Assembly: GCA_947301965.1 (NCBI GenBank)
Contig: CAMYUM010000002.1
Coordinates: forward strand, 48,293-112,292
Direction: 5' to 3'
Length of the DNA: 64,000 nucleotides
DNA from: an uncultured Azospirillum sp.
GTDB lineage: Bacteria; Pseudomonadota; Alphaproteobacteria; RF32; CAG-239
Part shown: positions 37,226 through 49,428 of the stretch, in pieces
Position numbering within the stretch: the stretch's first letter is position 1
Layout of the letters: every line of letters begins with the position of its first letter
Position numbers and translations under genes: made by a program
The notes under the pieces: model-generated
What the model was told of the DNA's origin: nothing
The model's input: only the letters and a program-made list of their open reading frames with translations
The model's database searches: none

Positions 37226-38851
37226 CTATTTGTTGGTTAAAACCTCAATGTCATAAGGAAAATTAATGTCGACACAAGCGCTTTCGTCGGCCTCAATGAG
37301 TTTGGTGTAATCAAGGTGCTCAATAAATACAACGCGCAGATGAGCGTTTTCCGGCACTAAGTCTGCACTTTGGTACAAGTCGCGTCCCCATAAAATCGGA
37401 TTATATTTTTTGCCTTGATAGTAACTGATACAAACCTGTTTATGATTGTTTTTGTCAAACGAAGCAATCATTTTGTTGAGGTATTCGGGGGTAATATAGG
37501 GCATATCCGCAGGCAGTAAAATAGCTCCATCACAGAAAGAAGGAATTGAATTAAGTCCCAGGCGGATTGAGGTTCTGACGCCCGAAGCATAATCATTATT
37601 GCGCAAGATATTAATGTCGAGGTCTTGTAAATATTCTTCCAATTCTTCAGCTCGGTAGCCGGTAACAACATATATCGGGGAGGCTTTTGATTTGATGGCT
37701 GCACGTACCGCTTTCATAAACATAGGTTCTCCCCCAAGATCGACCATAAGTTTGTTGCGGCGGGCGCGGGAGCTGGTGCCGGCAGCCAGTATAACGATAG
37801 CGATACTTGCTTCATTTTTGTTTTTGCGTGACGTTTTCTCGGGAATTATAATGTTGTTTTTTTCTTCTTCAGTCAAAGTCAGATTATCAACAATAATGCT
37901 GTTGTTTTGAGGAAAGTCATTTTTGAACAATTTTTCTTTGCTTATGGCCATTTTAATCATCTTGTCGGCCAGAGATGATGTAACTTTGTCATAGTGATAT
38001 GGAACAACAATGATTTTTGTTCCTTTTTTGATGCCGATCATAAGATCGGATAAAGTATCCTGAGGAATATTATGGCATAAAATTTCATCAGCAGATGAGG
38101 CTAATGCCGATGGAACGGTGTCAGCACCAGAACTGCCGGGAAGTCCGGGAATAACAAATACCAAAGGATATTTTGCGGCAGCTTCGGAGATAGCACCGGC
38201 AACATCATTATATTCGTGGTTGCTGTGAATTTCTTTTTCAAAAACAAGATTATTAAAATTTTTAGTAAGTTTTTTTATTATGCTGTCAAAGTGTTTGTCT
38301 TCAGAAGTGTCATTGTAAAAATCGGTATAAACCACGGCAGCTTTTACGGAAGCGGAAGAGTTGATTTTAAGCAGAGCTTCGTTGCCGGCCAAATGATATG
38401 AAACATTTTCAACAAAATCCTGTTCAACAATCGGACAAAGCATTTTCAGACTGCCGATTACTTCACCTTTTTTGACGGTTTTGTAGGGAGAAACGGTATT
38501 AATAATTAAATATGGGCTGATGCGGTTGAATTTCATCAATCGCTCTTCGGAACAGAGAAAAGTTCCGTCTTCGGCAGCAACCAATTTGCAGCTGTTGGAA
38601 GTTTTAGATATGCTGTAGGCCAGACCTTCACCGCAGATTAAGGGGGCAATCATGCCGAGTGCGGTTGATGCCTCAAGATCACTGGGAACGGTGCTGATGC
38701 CGGTAATTTTTTTTACGCCGATGGCTTTGAGAAAAACTGTGTCTTCGTGTGTAAGCCGGTGTCCTTGCGGCAAAACGCGATTGTCAATTCTGATGTCGTT
38801 AAGCAGAATGATTCCCTCGGCGGCGTAAATATCAAATTCACTAATATTCAT
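37226..38851 (-). CDS. Molybdopterin-binding/MobA-like NTP-transferase fusion
   Basis: N-terminal MoeA/MogA-like region (FVIPGLPGSSGADTVPSAL), C-terminal IAIVILAAGTSSRARRNKLMVDLGGEPMFMKAVRAA nucleotidyltransferase. Confidence 0.85.
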   Translation of the reverse strand: MNISEFDIYAAEGIILLNDIRIDNRVLPQGHRLTHEDTVFLKAIGVKKITGISTVPSDLEASTALGMIAPLICGEGLAYSISKTSNSCKLVAAEDGTFLCSEERLMKFNRISPYLIINTVSPYKTVKKGEVIGSLKMLCPIVEQDFVENVSYHLAGNEALLKINSSASVKAAVVYTDFYNDTSEDKHFDSIIKKLTKNFNNLVFEKEIHSNHEYNDVAGAISEAAAKYPLVFVIPGLPGSSGADTVPSALASSADEILCHNIPQDTLSDLMIGIKKGTKIIVVPYHYDKVTSSLADKMIKMAISKEKLFKNDFPQNNSIIVDNLTLTEEEKNNIIIPEKTSRKNKNEASIAIVILAAGTSSRARRNKLMVDLGGEPMFMKAVRAAIKSKASPIYVVTGYRAEELEEYLQDLDINILRNNDYASGVRTSIRLGLNSIPSFCDGAILLPADMPYITPEYLNKMIASFDKNNHKQVCISYYQGKKYNPILWGRDLYQSADLVPENAHLRVVFIEHLDYTKLIEADESACVDINFPYDIEVLTNK

Positions 38852-38986
38852 TACTGGAAACCCTTATTAAAACATATCCGGCGGATATTGTAATAAAAAA
38901 AGGATTTTTCGTCAATAAATAATAATGTGGTTGACGAGGGCGGTTTTTGATTGTAACTTCAAGTCTGAATATGGGAGGAAAATATC

Positions 38987-39298
38987 ATGAAAAAATTTTT
39001 AAGCGTTATTGCAATGACAATGGTTTTGAGTGCTTGTGAGGGTATGGATATGACACCATATACCACAGCTAATACGAGCGACCCGGTCAGAGTGAGAATG
39101 AGAGCTTGTATGCTGAGTGAAGCACAAAGTAAAATGCAGGCCGGTACATTACTCGCCGGTGGCTTTAAGGCTGAAGTTGACAGCTTGAGCAAAACTTGTG
39201 TCAGAAAATTGGCTTTGCAATCTGCCGGTATAGATGAAGAGGCAGCATCTACAGCAGCTTCAGTACTGAACAATCTGATGGGCAGTACGGCAAAATAG
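38987..39298 (+). CDS. Small hypothetical lipoprotein
   Basis: MKKFLSVIAMTMVLSACEGMD lipobox; SD GGGAGG. Confidence 0.75.
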   Translation: MKKFLSVIAMTMVLSACEGMDMTPYTTANTSDPVRVRMRACMLSEAQSKMQAGTLLAGGFKAEVDSLSKTCVRKLALQSAGIDEEAASTAASVLNNLMGSTAK

Positions 39299-39316
39299 CT
39301 TTTAGGGCAGGTTAAA

Positions 39317-39349
39317 TAAAAAAAGTACCGTATCACGGTGCTTTTTTTT
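39317..39349 (+). terminator. Intrinsic terminator
   Basis: aaaaagtaccgtatcacggtgcttttttt. Confidence 0.8.
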
Positions 39350-40271
39350 ATTCAAGCAATTTAGCTTGGTCGTATTCTGTCTGAAGTTTGGATATTTCTA
39401 CTTCAGTATAGCGTTGAGTGGTGGAGAGGGACGCATGTCCCAAAAGTTCCTGGATGGAACGCAGGTCAGTGCCATTTGCCAAAAGATGGGGGGCAAAAGA
39501 GTGGCGCAAAGAGTGCGGTGTGAGATTGGAAGGAAGCCCCATATAATTACGGATTTTTTCCATTTGACGTTCAATAATGCGGGGGCTGATACGTTCTCCG
39601 CGGGCTCCTAAAAATATGGGATCTCCGTGGTTATGAGAATAAGGACAAGCTTCAAGATAAGCGTTGATAGAACGAGTAACAATAGGTAAAATCGGAACAA
39701 TACGCTCTTTGTTGCCTTTTCCTTTGATACGCAAAAAATCCCGGTTGTCAAAATCGCCAATGTTTGTGTTTACGGCTTCGGATATACGCAATCCGCAACC
39801 GTACAACAGGGTAAAGATGGCAATATCACGCAGTTGTTGCCAGTTTTCTTTTTCAAAATTCGGGGCTTCTTCAATCAGGTCTTTGGCTTGCTGAATTTCA
39901 AGAGCACGAGGCAAAACTTTATCTTTTTTGGGCGATGACAGAATACTGACAGCGGAGTTCTGAACAATTCCTTTGCGATTAAGCCAATGAAAGAAATTGC
40001 GGATTGATGATAGTTTGCGGGTTAAAGAGGTTTTGGAAATAAGTTGGCAATGGCGTGAACTGATATAGCGGCGAAAATCAGAAATCTGCATTTTAGACAG
40101 AGAGCCGATGGTTTGCGGAGTTTCGAAAAAATCAAAAAACTGCGATAAATCACGAGCATAAGCATCGACCGTGTGTTCGGAATAGCGACGCTCGTTTTTC
40201 AGCCATTGTAACCAATCTTTTACGACTTCGTGTAAAATGTGGTCGACATTGTATTTTATTTCCATCTTCAT
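39348..40271 (-). CDS. xerC: XerC-type tyrosine recombinase
   Basis: FTLLYGCGLRISEAVNTN; KGNKERIVPIL; PHSLRHSFAPHLLANGTDLRSIQELLGHASLSTTQRYTEV (R, HxxR, H, Y). Confidence 0.92.
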   Translation of the reverse strand: MKMEIKYNVDHILHEVVKDWLQWLKNERRYSEHTVDAYARDLSQFFDFFETPQTIGSLSKMQISDFRRYISSRHCQLISKTSLTRKLSSIRNFFHWLNRKGIVQNSAVSILSSPKKDKVLPRALEIQQAKDLIEEAPNFEKENWQQLRDIAIFTLLYGCGLRISEAVNTNIGDFDNRDFLRIKGKGNKERIVPILPIVTRSINAYLEACPYSHNHGDPIFLGARGERISPRIIERQMEKIRNYMGLPSNLTPHSLRHSFAPHLLANGTDLRSIQELLGHASLSTTQRYTEVEISKLQTEYDQAKLLE

Positions 40272-40313
40272 AACCGCAATTATAATATTTTGGGTTTAAT
40301 TTTTGGTAAACGA

Positions 40314-40341
40314 TTGACACGGATTCGAGCGGTGGTATAAC
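40314..40341 (+). promoter_or_regulatory. Sigma70-type promoter of SD-less orphan gene 40370
   Basis: TTGACA - 16 nt (ending GGTGG) - TATAAC. Confidence 0.65.
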
Positions 40342-40369
40342 CGATGAGGTATTTAATTATTGATAAATT

Positions 40370-40603
40370 ATGGACAAAGACAAACCCAAAAATTGGTATA
40401 AAGTAGTTAGAGCTCATTATGCTATTTATACCGATCCTGTCACAGGAAAAAATGTAAGCGAAAACGTCGTGATGTTGTTCGGAGGTGTGTACAGGACCTT
40501 TGAATATCCTCAGGACGGTGTTCGGAACTATCTTCTGAAAGTGGGGGATGAAATCTTGATTGAGGGCAGTCCTTATGACGGCAACGTCCTTCTCTACCGC
40601 TGA
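40370..40603 (+). CDS. Hypothetical protein (77 aa, SD-less orphan)
   Basis: Compact ORF with own promoter and terminator; gataaattATG start without SD. Confidence 0.65.
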   Translation: MDKDKPKNWYKVVRAHYAIYTDPVTGKNVSENVVMLFGGVYRTFEYPQDGVRNYLLKVGDEILIEGSPYDGNVLLYR

Positions 40604-40623
40604 AGGAGAAAGTATGCGTTGAG

Positions 40624-40663
40624 AAAACAGCTTGTTTTTTGCAAAAAAACACGCTGTTTTTTT
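40624..40663 (+). terminator. Intrinsic terminator
   Basis: aaacagcttgttttttgcaaaaaaacacgctgttttttt. Confidence 0.75.
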
Positions 40664-40754
40664 ATGCTTTTAACTTGGGGATTGTGTGTAAAATCGGTTT
40701 TGTTTTAGAAATGAGATGAAGTATAGTTAAGCATAATTTTATGGAGATGTTTTG

Positions 40755-42926
40755 ATGATTTTCGGCGTTTTATTGCCATTGCCGTTTGATGAGCCGTTTG
40801 ATTATACCAGCGATGAAGATTTGCCGGTAGGAACATTAGTGCGGGTTCCGTGGGGAAAGCAGGAAATCGTCGGAGCAGTTTGGAATAAAAAACAGGTTTC
40901 GGATTGTCATCCGCAGAAGATAAAACAGATTATAAAAAAATATAATTTTTCACCTTTAAACAAAGAGATAATAGAACTAATTAAATTCGTTTCTCAATAT
41001 AATATGGCGCCACTCGGAATGGTGCTGAAGATGGTTATAAGTGTGAAGCAGGTGTTTGATGACGAACCGACGGAAATTTTTTATGAGTTGACCGGCAAGA
41101 CTTTGGCAGAGGCAAAATTAAAAAATTCTGATGCAAGATGGCATGTTATTGATTTGTTGAAGCACGGGGCGTATACCAAAGCAGAAATTTGTCGCGGAGC
41201 CGGTTGCAGTGCCGGTGTGGTTGAAGCGTTGAACAAGGCCGGAATAATTACCGGAAAGGCAGAGATTAAGAAAAAACAATATGATGAACCGAAACCTGAT
41301 TTTGTACGGGTTAAGCTGACTGATGAACAACAGGTCGCGGCCGATAATGTCGTATCAAAAGTCGGCAAAGGTTTCTCGGTTACATTGATTGACGGGGTTA
41401 CCGGCAGCGGAAAAACGGAAGTGTATTTTGAAGCGGCTGCCGAAGTATTGAAACAAAACAAACAGGTGTTGATTCTGGTGCCGGAAATATCGCTTACGGC
41501 GCAATGGCTGGCAAGATTTGAACAGCGATTTGGCGTAAAGCCGGTGAGTTGGCATTCAGGGTTGAGTATAAGAGAAAGAACCGATAATTGGATTGCAGTG
41601 GTTGAGGGACGGGCAAGAGTAATCGTAGGAGCCCGTTCGGCACTGTTTTTGCCTTATCCCGAGTTGGGATTGATTGTTATTGACGAAAGTCATGATCACT
41701 CTTTCAAACAAGAAGATTTTGTTAATTATCAGTGCCGGGATATGGCGGTCGTCAGAGCTAAATTTGGGCATTTTCCGTTGATATTGTCAACAGCTACTCC
41801 GGACCTTGAGACAGTGGTTAATGTTGAAAACGGAAAATATGATTGTGTAAAATTGACTAAACGTTTTGCCGGTGCAAATTTGCCGGAAATTAAAATTATA
41901 GATCTGAAAAAAGATAAACCGCAACGAGGAGAGTGGGGACCATCATGGCTGTCTCCGACGTTGGTAACCGCTATAAAAAATAATCTTGAAAAAGGCGAAC
42001 AGTCGATGTTGTTTTTGAATCGCCGCGGTTATGCTCCGTTGCTGATATGCAGAGACTGCGGATACAGATTACAATGTCCTCATTGTACCGCATGGTTGGC
42101 AGAACATAGGTCAAGTAACAAACTGATTTGTCATAGATGCGGATATATGACCGAACGTCCAAAAGCTTGTCCGAATTGTCATTCTGAAGACGGACTTACG
42201 GCTTGCGGACCGGGAGTGGAAAGAGTTGCGGAAGAAGTCAGTCACCGTTTTCCGGAAGCAAGGCTGAAAGTGCTTTCAAGTGATACAACCTCAAGCGTGG
42301 CAGAGCTGTCAAAAGTTTTTGCCGAGATGGAAAAAGGTAAATTGGATATTATGATCGGCACGCAGATTTTGGCAAAAGGGCACCATTTTCCGGAGCTTAC
42401 ATTGGTGGGAATTGTCGATGCCGATTTGGGGTTGATGGGGAGCGATTTGCGAGCTTCCGAACAGACTTTTCAGCTGTTGTCGCAGGTGGCAGGCCGTGCC
42501 GGCAGGGGTGAAAAAAGCGGTGAAGTGATTGTGCAGACTTTGTATCCCGAAAATGCGGTTTTACATGCGTTGGTTGATAATAATCGCAATAAGTTTATGG
42601 AATTGGAAAAACAAACCAGACGGATGTTAAAAATGCCGCCTTATGGAAAACTGGCGGCGATAATTGTGAGCAGTGAAAAAGCAAACCTGGCGGAAAAAAT
42701 TGCCGTAGCTTTGGGTAAAACAGCGCCGAATACGGATTATATAACAACATTGGGACCGGCTCCGGCTCCGGTGTTTATGTTGCGTAATAAATATCGTTTC
42801 AGATTGTTGTTAAAGGCGGCGCGTAATATAAATATTCAGGAAGTGCTTAAGGTTTGGGTGCAAAAAGTTAATGTTCCGAATCAAGTTGGTGTCGAAATAG
42901 ATATTGATCCTTATTCTTTTATGTAA
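40755..42926 (+). CDS. priA: Primosomal protein N' (replication restart helicase)
   Basis: LIDGVTGSGKTEVYFEAAAEVLKQNKQVLILVPEISLT; IDESHDHSFKQED; Cys-rich zinc region CRDCGYRLQCPHCTAWLAEH. Confidence 0.97.
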   Translation: MIFGVLLPLPFDEPFDYTSDEDLPVGTLVRVPWGKQEIVGAVWNKKQVSDCHPQKIKQIIKKYNFSPLNKEIIELIKFVSQYNMAPLGMVLKMVISVKQVFDDEPTEIFYELTGKTLAEAKLKNSDARWHVIDLLKHGAYTKAEICRGAGCSAGVVEALNKAGIITGKAEIKKKQYDEPKPDFVRVKLTDEQQVAADNVVSKVGKGFSVTLIDGVTGSGKTEVYFEAAAEVLKQNKQVLILVPEISLTAQWLARFEQRFGVKPVSWHSGLSIRERTDNWIAVVEGRARVIVGARSALFLPYPELGLIVIDESHDHSFKQEDFVNYQCRDMAVVRAKFGHFPLILSTATPDLETVVNVENGKYDCVKLTKRFAGANLPEIKIIDLKKDKPQRGEWGPSWLSPTLVTAIKNNLEKGEQSMLFLNRRGYAPLLICRDCGYRLQCPHCTAWLAEHRSSNKLICHRCGYMTERPKACPNCHSEDGLTACGPGVERVAEEVSHRFPEARLKVLSSDTTSSVAELSKVFAEMEKGKLDIMIGTQILAKGHHFPELTLVGIVDADLGLMGSDLRASEQTFQLLSQVAGRAGRGEKSGEVIVQTLYPENAVLHALVDNNRNKFMELEKQTRRMLKMPPYGKLAAIIVSSEKANLAEKIAVALGKTAPNTDYITTLGPAPAPVFMLRNKYRFRLLLKAARNINIQEVLKVWVQKVNVPNQVGVEIDIDPYSFM

Positions 42927-42989
42927 AAATTAACAAAATAGAAACTAATCAAGGGTAATATTAGCGCAGATTAACAGGGGCGATACCGC

Positions 42990-43544
42990 ATGAAAAAAAA
43001 CGAGCAAACAAAATTGGTTCGGTCTTATGCAGAAGCGTTATATGAGGCTTCTGAAGCCAGAGGCGTTTCAGAAAAGGTGTTTGATGAAACCTTAAAACTG
43101 GCGGCGGATTTTGATGCAGAACCTCAAATTAAAAAATATTTGTCAAACCCGGTTTTGAGCAATCAAGATAAAGAATCGGTGCTTGATAAAGTGGCAAAAA
43201 AACGAAAATTATCGCAACCGATGTGCGGTTTGTTGAAGACTATGGCCAAAAACGGCAGATCGGGAGTGTTATTTTATGTTTTACAGGATTTTAGGAATAT
43301 TTTTTATCGCAAAAAAAACATATGTCCGGTGCAGGTAAAGACGGTTATAGATTTGACCGAAACGCAGAAGAAAAAACTGGTATCCGCAATGGAAAAATAT
43401 ACCGGTAAAAAAGTAGTGGTTGATTATCAAATCAAACCGGAAATTTTGGGCGGATTGTTGGTGGAATGTAATTCGCAGATTATTGATGATTCAATTAAAG
43501 GAAAAATTGATCGCTTAATGTTGTTGATGAAAGGGGCTGTATAG
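42990..43544 (+). CDS. atpH: F1 ATP synthase subunit delta
   Basis: [22 protein letters not shown]-terminal [27 protein letters not shown]; first gene of atpHAGDC. Confidence 0.95.
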   Translation: MKKNEQTKLVRSYAEALYEASEARGVSEKVFDETLKLAADFDAEPQIKKYLSNPVLSNQDKESVLDKVAKKRKLSQPMCGLLKTMAKNGRSGVLFYVLQDFRNIFYRKKNICPVQVKTVIDLTETQKKKLVSAMEKYTGKKVVVDYQIKPEILGGLLVECNSQIIDDSIKGKIDRLMLLMKGAV

Positions 43545-43546
43545 TA

Positions 43547-45094
43547 ATGTCGGGAGCAAGTGAAATAGCATCACTGTTGAAGTCTAAAATAGCCGAGGCT
43601 AAGGCTGATATTGATGTTGCCGAGGTGGGACGTGTCTTGTCCGTAGGTGACGGCATCGCTCGAGTATATGGACTGGATAATGTAAAATATAACGAGATGG
43701 TCGAATTCCCGAACGGTGTTAAGGGTATGGCTCTGAATTTGGAAGAGGATAATGTCGGCGTTGTTTTGTTTGGAGATGATAGCGGGATTAAAGAAGGCGA
43801 TATTGTAAAACGTACCGATAAAATTGTGAGTGTTCCGGTCGGCAAAGCTTTGCTGGGACGTGTTGTAAATGCTCTGGGTGAACCGATTGACGGTTTGGGA
43901 AAGATTAAGTCGGAACAGTATAGCAATTCGGAAGTTAAGGCGCCGGGGATTATTGAGCGTCAAAGTGTATGCGAACCGGTACAGACGGGACTGAAAATTA
44001 TTGATGCTTTAATTCCCATCGGGCGCGGACAACGTGAGTTGATTATTGGTGACAGACAAACCGGAAAAACATCAATTATTGTTGATACAATAATAAACCA
44101 GAAGGATATTAATGCACGGGCCAAATCCGAAAAAGAAAAATTGTATTGTATTTATGTCGCAATAGGACAAAAACGTTCAACGGTAGCACAAGTTGTTCAG
44201 ACGTTGAAAGATCATGGGGCTTTGGATTATACAATTGTCGTGGCGGCAACCGCTTCTGATGCTGCTCCGATGCAGTTTATTGCTCCGTATTCCGGTTGCG
44301 CAATGGGTGAGTATTTTCGTGATAACGGAATGCATGCGGTTATCTTTTATGATGATCTGTCAAAACAAGCTACGGCATATCGTCAGATGTCTTTGTTACT
44401 TCGTCGTCCTCCAGGGCGTGAGGCTTATCCAGGCGATGTCTTTTATTTGCACTCAAGACTGCTTGAGCGTGCAGCTAAAATGAGTGATGAGAACGGCGCC
44501 GGCTCATTAACGGCGATGCCGGTAATCGAAACTCAAGCTGGAGACGTTTCCGCATATATTCCGACCAATGTGATTTCGATTACGGACGGACAGATTTTCT
44601 TGGAAACATCGCTGTTTTATCAAGGAATTCGCCCGGCAGTTAATGTCGGCATTTCGGTGAGCCGTGTGGGTTCAGCAGCGCAGATTAAGGCCATGAAACA
44701 AGTTGCCGGAAAAATCAAGCTTGATTTGGCGCAATATCGAGAGATGGCGGCATTTGCAAAATTTGCTGCCGATTTGGACACTTCAACTAAAAAATTGTTA
44801 GCCCGAGGAGAAAGGTTGACCGTGCTGTTGGAACAACCAGTATATTCTCCATTGACGGTAGCAGAAGAAGTAATAGTTATTTTCGGTGGTGTGCGCGGAT
44901 TTTTGGACAAGATTCCGGTAAATGAAGTTCAGAGTTTTGAAAGAGCAGTATTAGATACGGTGTCTAAAGAACAGCCGGAATTGTTGCAAGAAATTGATGA
45001 TAAGAAAGTTATATCGGAAGATCTTGAAGACAAACTGACGAAGTTTTATGATAATTTTACCAATCAATATCTTAAGCAGGTGAAGGCAGCATAA
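43547..45094 (+). CDS. atpA: F1 ATP synthase subunit alpha
   Basis: [68 protein letters not shown]. Confidence 0.98.
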   Translation: MSGASEIASLLKSKIAEAKADIDVAEVGRVLSVGDGIARVYGLDNVKYNEMVEFPNGVKGMALNLEEDNVGVVLFGDDSGIKEGDIVKRTDKIVSVPVGKALLGRVVNALGEPIDGLGKIKSEQYSNSEVKAPGIIERQSVCEPVQTGLKIIDALIPIGRGQRELIIGDRQTGKTSIIVDTIINQKDINARAKSEKEKLYCIYVAIGQKRSTVAQVVQTLKDHGALDYTIVVAATASDAAPMQFIAPYSGCAMGEYFRDNGMHAVIFYDDLSKQATAYRQMSLLLRRPPGREAYPGDVFYLHSRLLERAAKMSDENGAGSLTAMPVIETQAGDVSAYIPTNVISITDGQIFLETSLFYQGIRPAVNVGISVSRVGSAAQIKAMKQVAGKIKLDLAQYREMAAFAKFAADLDTSTKKLLARGERLTVLLEQPVYSPLTVAEEVIVIFGGVRGFLDKIPVNEVQSFERAVLDTVSKEQPELLQEIDDKKVISEDLEDKLTKFYDNFTNQYLKQVKAA

Positions 45095-45095
45095 G

Positions 45096-47454
<2,359 letters not shown>

Positions 47455-47455
<1 letters not shown>

Positions 47456-47802
47456 TGGCTGGTGTTTCGTACAAATTAGTGCAACCGGAAAAGGTTATAA
47501 AACAAGGTGCAGCGTGGGGTGTTGTGTTGCCGACGGGAGAAATCAATTTGACGGTGATTGCCGGTCAGTCTCCGAGCATTGTTAAGTTTGATGACGGATT
47601 GTTGAAGATTTTGGATGAAGAAGGGCATGTCAGCGGACTTTATTTCGTTAAAGCCGGGGTTGCGGTGATTGCATCTGATCAGTGTGATGTAACCAGTGAG
47701 AAAATTTGGAATAAAGATAAGCTGAATTTTGAAGAGATGCAGGAAAAGGCAGAAAAAGATGCCTTTTGCAGTATGATTGTTGACAAGTGGTTCGGTGAAT
47801 AA
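47455..47802 (+). CDS. atpC: F1 ATP synthase subunit epsilon
   Basis: Position after atpD; LVQPEKVIKQGAAWGVVLPTGEINLTVIAGQSPSIVKFDDGLLKILDEEG. Confidence 0.88.
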
Positions 47803-47894
47803 TATTTGCGGTCGATATGTCAGCTTTTGCATTTGACAGAAGTTAGAGCAGAGTGTAATCTGTCTGTGATTTTAATCTTTCAGAGGAAATAGCG

Positions 47895-48359
47895 ATGAAT
47901 AAAACATATTATAGAATTATCATGATTACAGCAATTGCTTTCGTTCTCGGTATCGGTGTTAAAAGTTTGATGAGCTCACCGACAAAAATCGCCGTTGTTG
48001 ATGTGAAGCAGGTTGTAAATCAGTCTAAAGACGTTGCCGAGTTGAGAAAGCTCAATCAGGAACGTTCTAAAGAATTGCAGGAATGGGTTAAAAACAAGTC
48101 TGCAGAAATTGAAAAGAAAGCCGGTAATGACAAGAAGAAAGGTGCTGAGTTAGCAGCTAAATCAAACGAAGAGTTGGTTGCCAAACAACAGGCTATGCAG
48201 GAAGAATATGCTGCAGAATTGCAAAAAATTGATGACAAAATCAGCGCCCAAATGGCCGATTTGGCAAAGAAAGAAGGTTTTGATATAGTTTTTGCCAAAG
48301 AAGTTGTTTTAGAGGGCGGTCTTGATATTACTGACAAAGTTATTGAGATGGTTAAGTAA
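47895..48359 (+). CDS. OmpH/Skp-like periplasmic chaperone
   Basis: N-terminal anchor; IAVVDVKQVVNQSKDVAELRKLNQERSKELQEW; coiled coil; DIVFAKEVVLEGGLDITDKVIEMV. Confidence 0.8.
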   Translation: MNKTYYRIIMITAIAFVLGIGVKSLMSSPTKIAVVDVKQVVNQSKDVAELRKLNQERSKELQEWVKNKSAEIEKKAGNDKKKGAELAAKSNEELVAKQQAMQEEYAAELQKIDDKISAQMADLAKKEGFDIVFAKEVVLEGGLDITDKVIEMVK

Positions 48360-48379
48360 TAACCTGAATTATTGATAGC

Positions 48380-48413
48380 AAAAAAGCTCCACAAAAAATG
48401 TGGAGCTTTTTTT
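48380..48413 (+). terminator. Intrinsic terminator
   Basis: aaaaaagctccacaaaaaatgtggagcttttttt. Confidence 0.88.
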
Positions 48414-48477
48414 ATTTTTAGTTTTATATACAAAAAATATAAGTTATATAATATGGAAGGAAGTTGAGAGCAAGTAG

Positions 48478-49398
48478 ATGATAAAATTCTTAATAATAGT
48501 TGTTGGATATGTGTTGATTTATCCGAGACTGGTGTTCGCGGACAGTACTAGTGTGTCACAAGCTATGAATTTTGGTACAGTCAGAGTGAGTAATCCACAA
48601 AGCACGGCAACTATTGTGTTGGGGAGTGATGGCGAATATGGAGCAAAAAGCAATATTGCTACGAACACAGGGCAACAAAGCGGAATAGTAAATTATACTG
48701 CAACATCTATTTTTTTACTTAAAACAATTACAGCAGGCACTACGAGCGGGACACTTACTTGCAGTACATCTAATACATGTTCATCATGTAGTATTAGTTT
48801 TGACACAATGACAGTTTCTCCTACGTCACAGAATTTTACAGGTTTCTTTTCTTCGCAAACAAAACCATTTAATTATGGGGGAAAAATAACGATTCCAGCG
48901 AATTGCGGGTATGGAAGTTTTTCCGGTTCCGTTATCGTCAGCTATACTAACAATGGAAGTAATAGCGGTAGCGCGACGTTACCGATAACAGTGGTATTAG
49001 AACCTCAACCGGTAAGCGTTATGGTAACACAAGATTTGAGTTTTGGTGTGGTACTTTCAACAACAACTCATGATGTAGTAGTTAATCCAAATGGGAGCAG
49101 GCAGAGTTCCCCATATATAATAAATGATTCTTCATATCCGCATAGTAATGGTATTATAAAGGTTACTAAACAAGAGAGCGCTGCCCGTTCAGTTACTGTG
49201 GTTGTTGATAGCGGAACGATCATAAGGTTGGGAGGAACATCTCTGAATGTTGATCTAACGACAAGTCCTGATGCGGCAAGTATAACCTCGTTAACAAGTA
49301 CAGATACGTACATAAACGTTGGAGGAACGCTACACGTGCAACAAGGAGCACCGGCGGGAGAGTATTCTGGTCAATATAATGTAACAGTTACGTATTAA
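48478..49398 (+). CDS. DUF4402-like secreted/surface protein
   Basis: Signal peptide; AMNFGTVRVSNPQSTATIVLGSDG and DLSFGVVLSTTTHDVVVNPNGSR; GEYSGQYNVTVTY C-terminus. Confidence 0.8.
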   Translation: MIKFLIIVVGYVLIYPRLVFADSTSVSQAMNFGTVRVSNPQSTATIVLGSDGEYGAKSNIATNTGQQSGIVNYTATSIFLLKTITAGTTSGTLTCSTSNTCSSCSISFDTMTVSPTSQNFTGFFSSQTKPFNYGGKITIPANCGYGSFSGSVIVSYTNNGSNSGSATLPITVVLEPQPVSVMVTQDLSFGVVLSTTTHDVVVNPNGSRQSSPYIINDSSYPHSNGIIKVTKQESAARSVTVVVDSGTIIRLGGTSLNVDLTTSPDAASITSLTSTDTYINVGGTLHVQQGAPAGEYSGQYNVTVTY

Positions 49399-49399
49399 C

Positions 49400-49428
49400 A
49401 AAAGCCCCGAATAATCGAGGCTTTATTT
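49400..49428. terminator. Intrinsic terminator between convergent genes
   Basis: aaaagccccgaataatcgaggctttatttta. Confidence 0.75.

Noticed and set aside
39348-40271. Integrase of a mobile island
   Set aside because: Length and motifs fit a housekeeping XerC-type recombinase; no att repeats or island genes seen next to it
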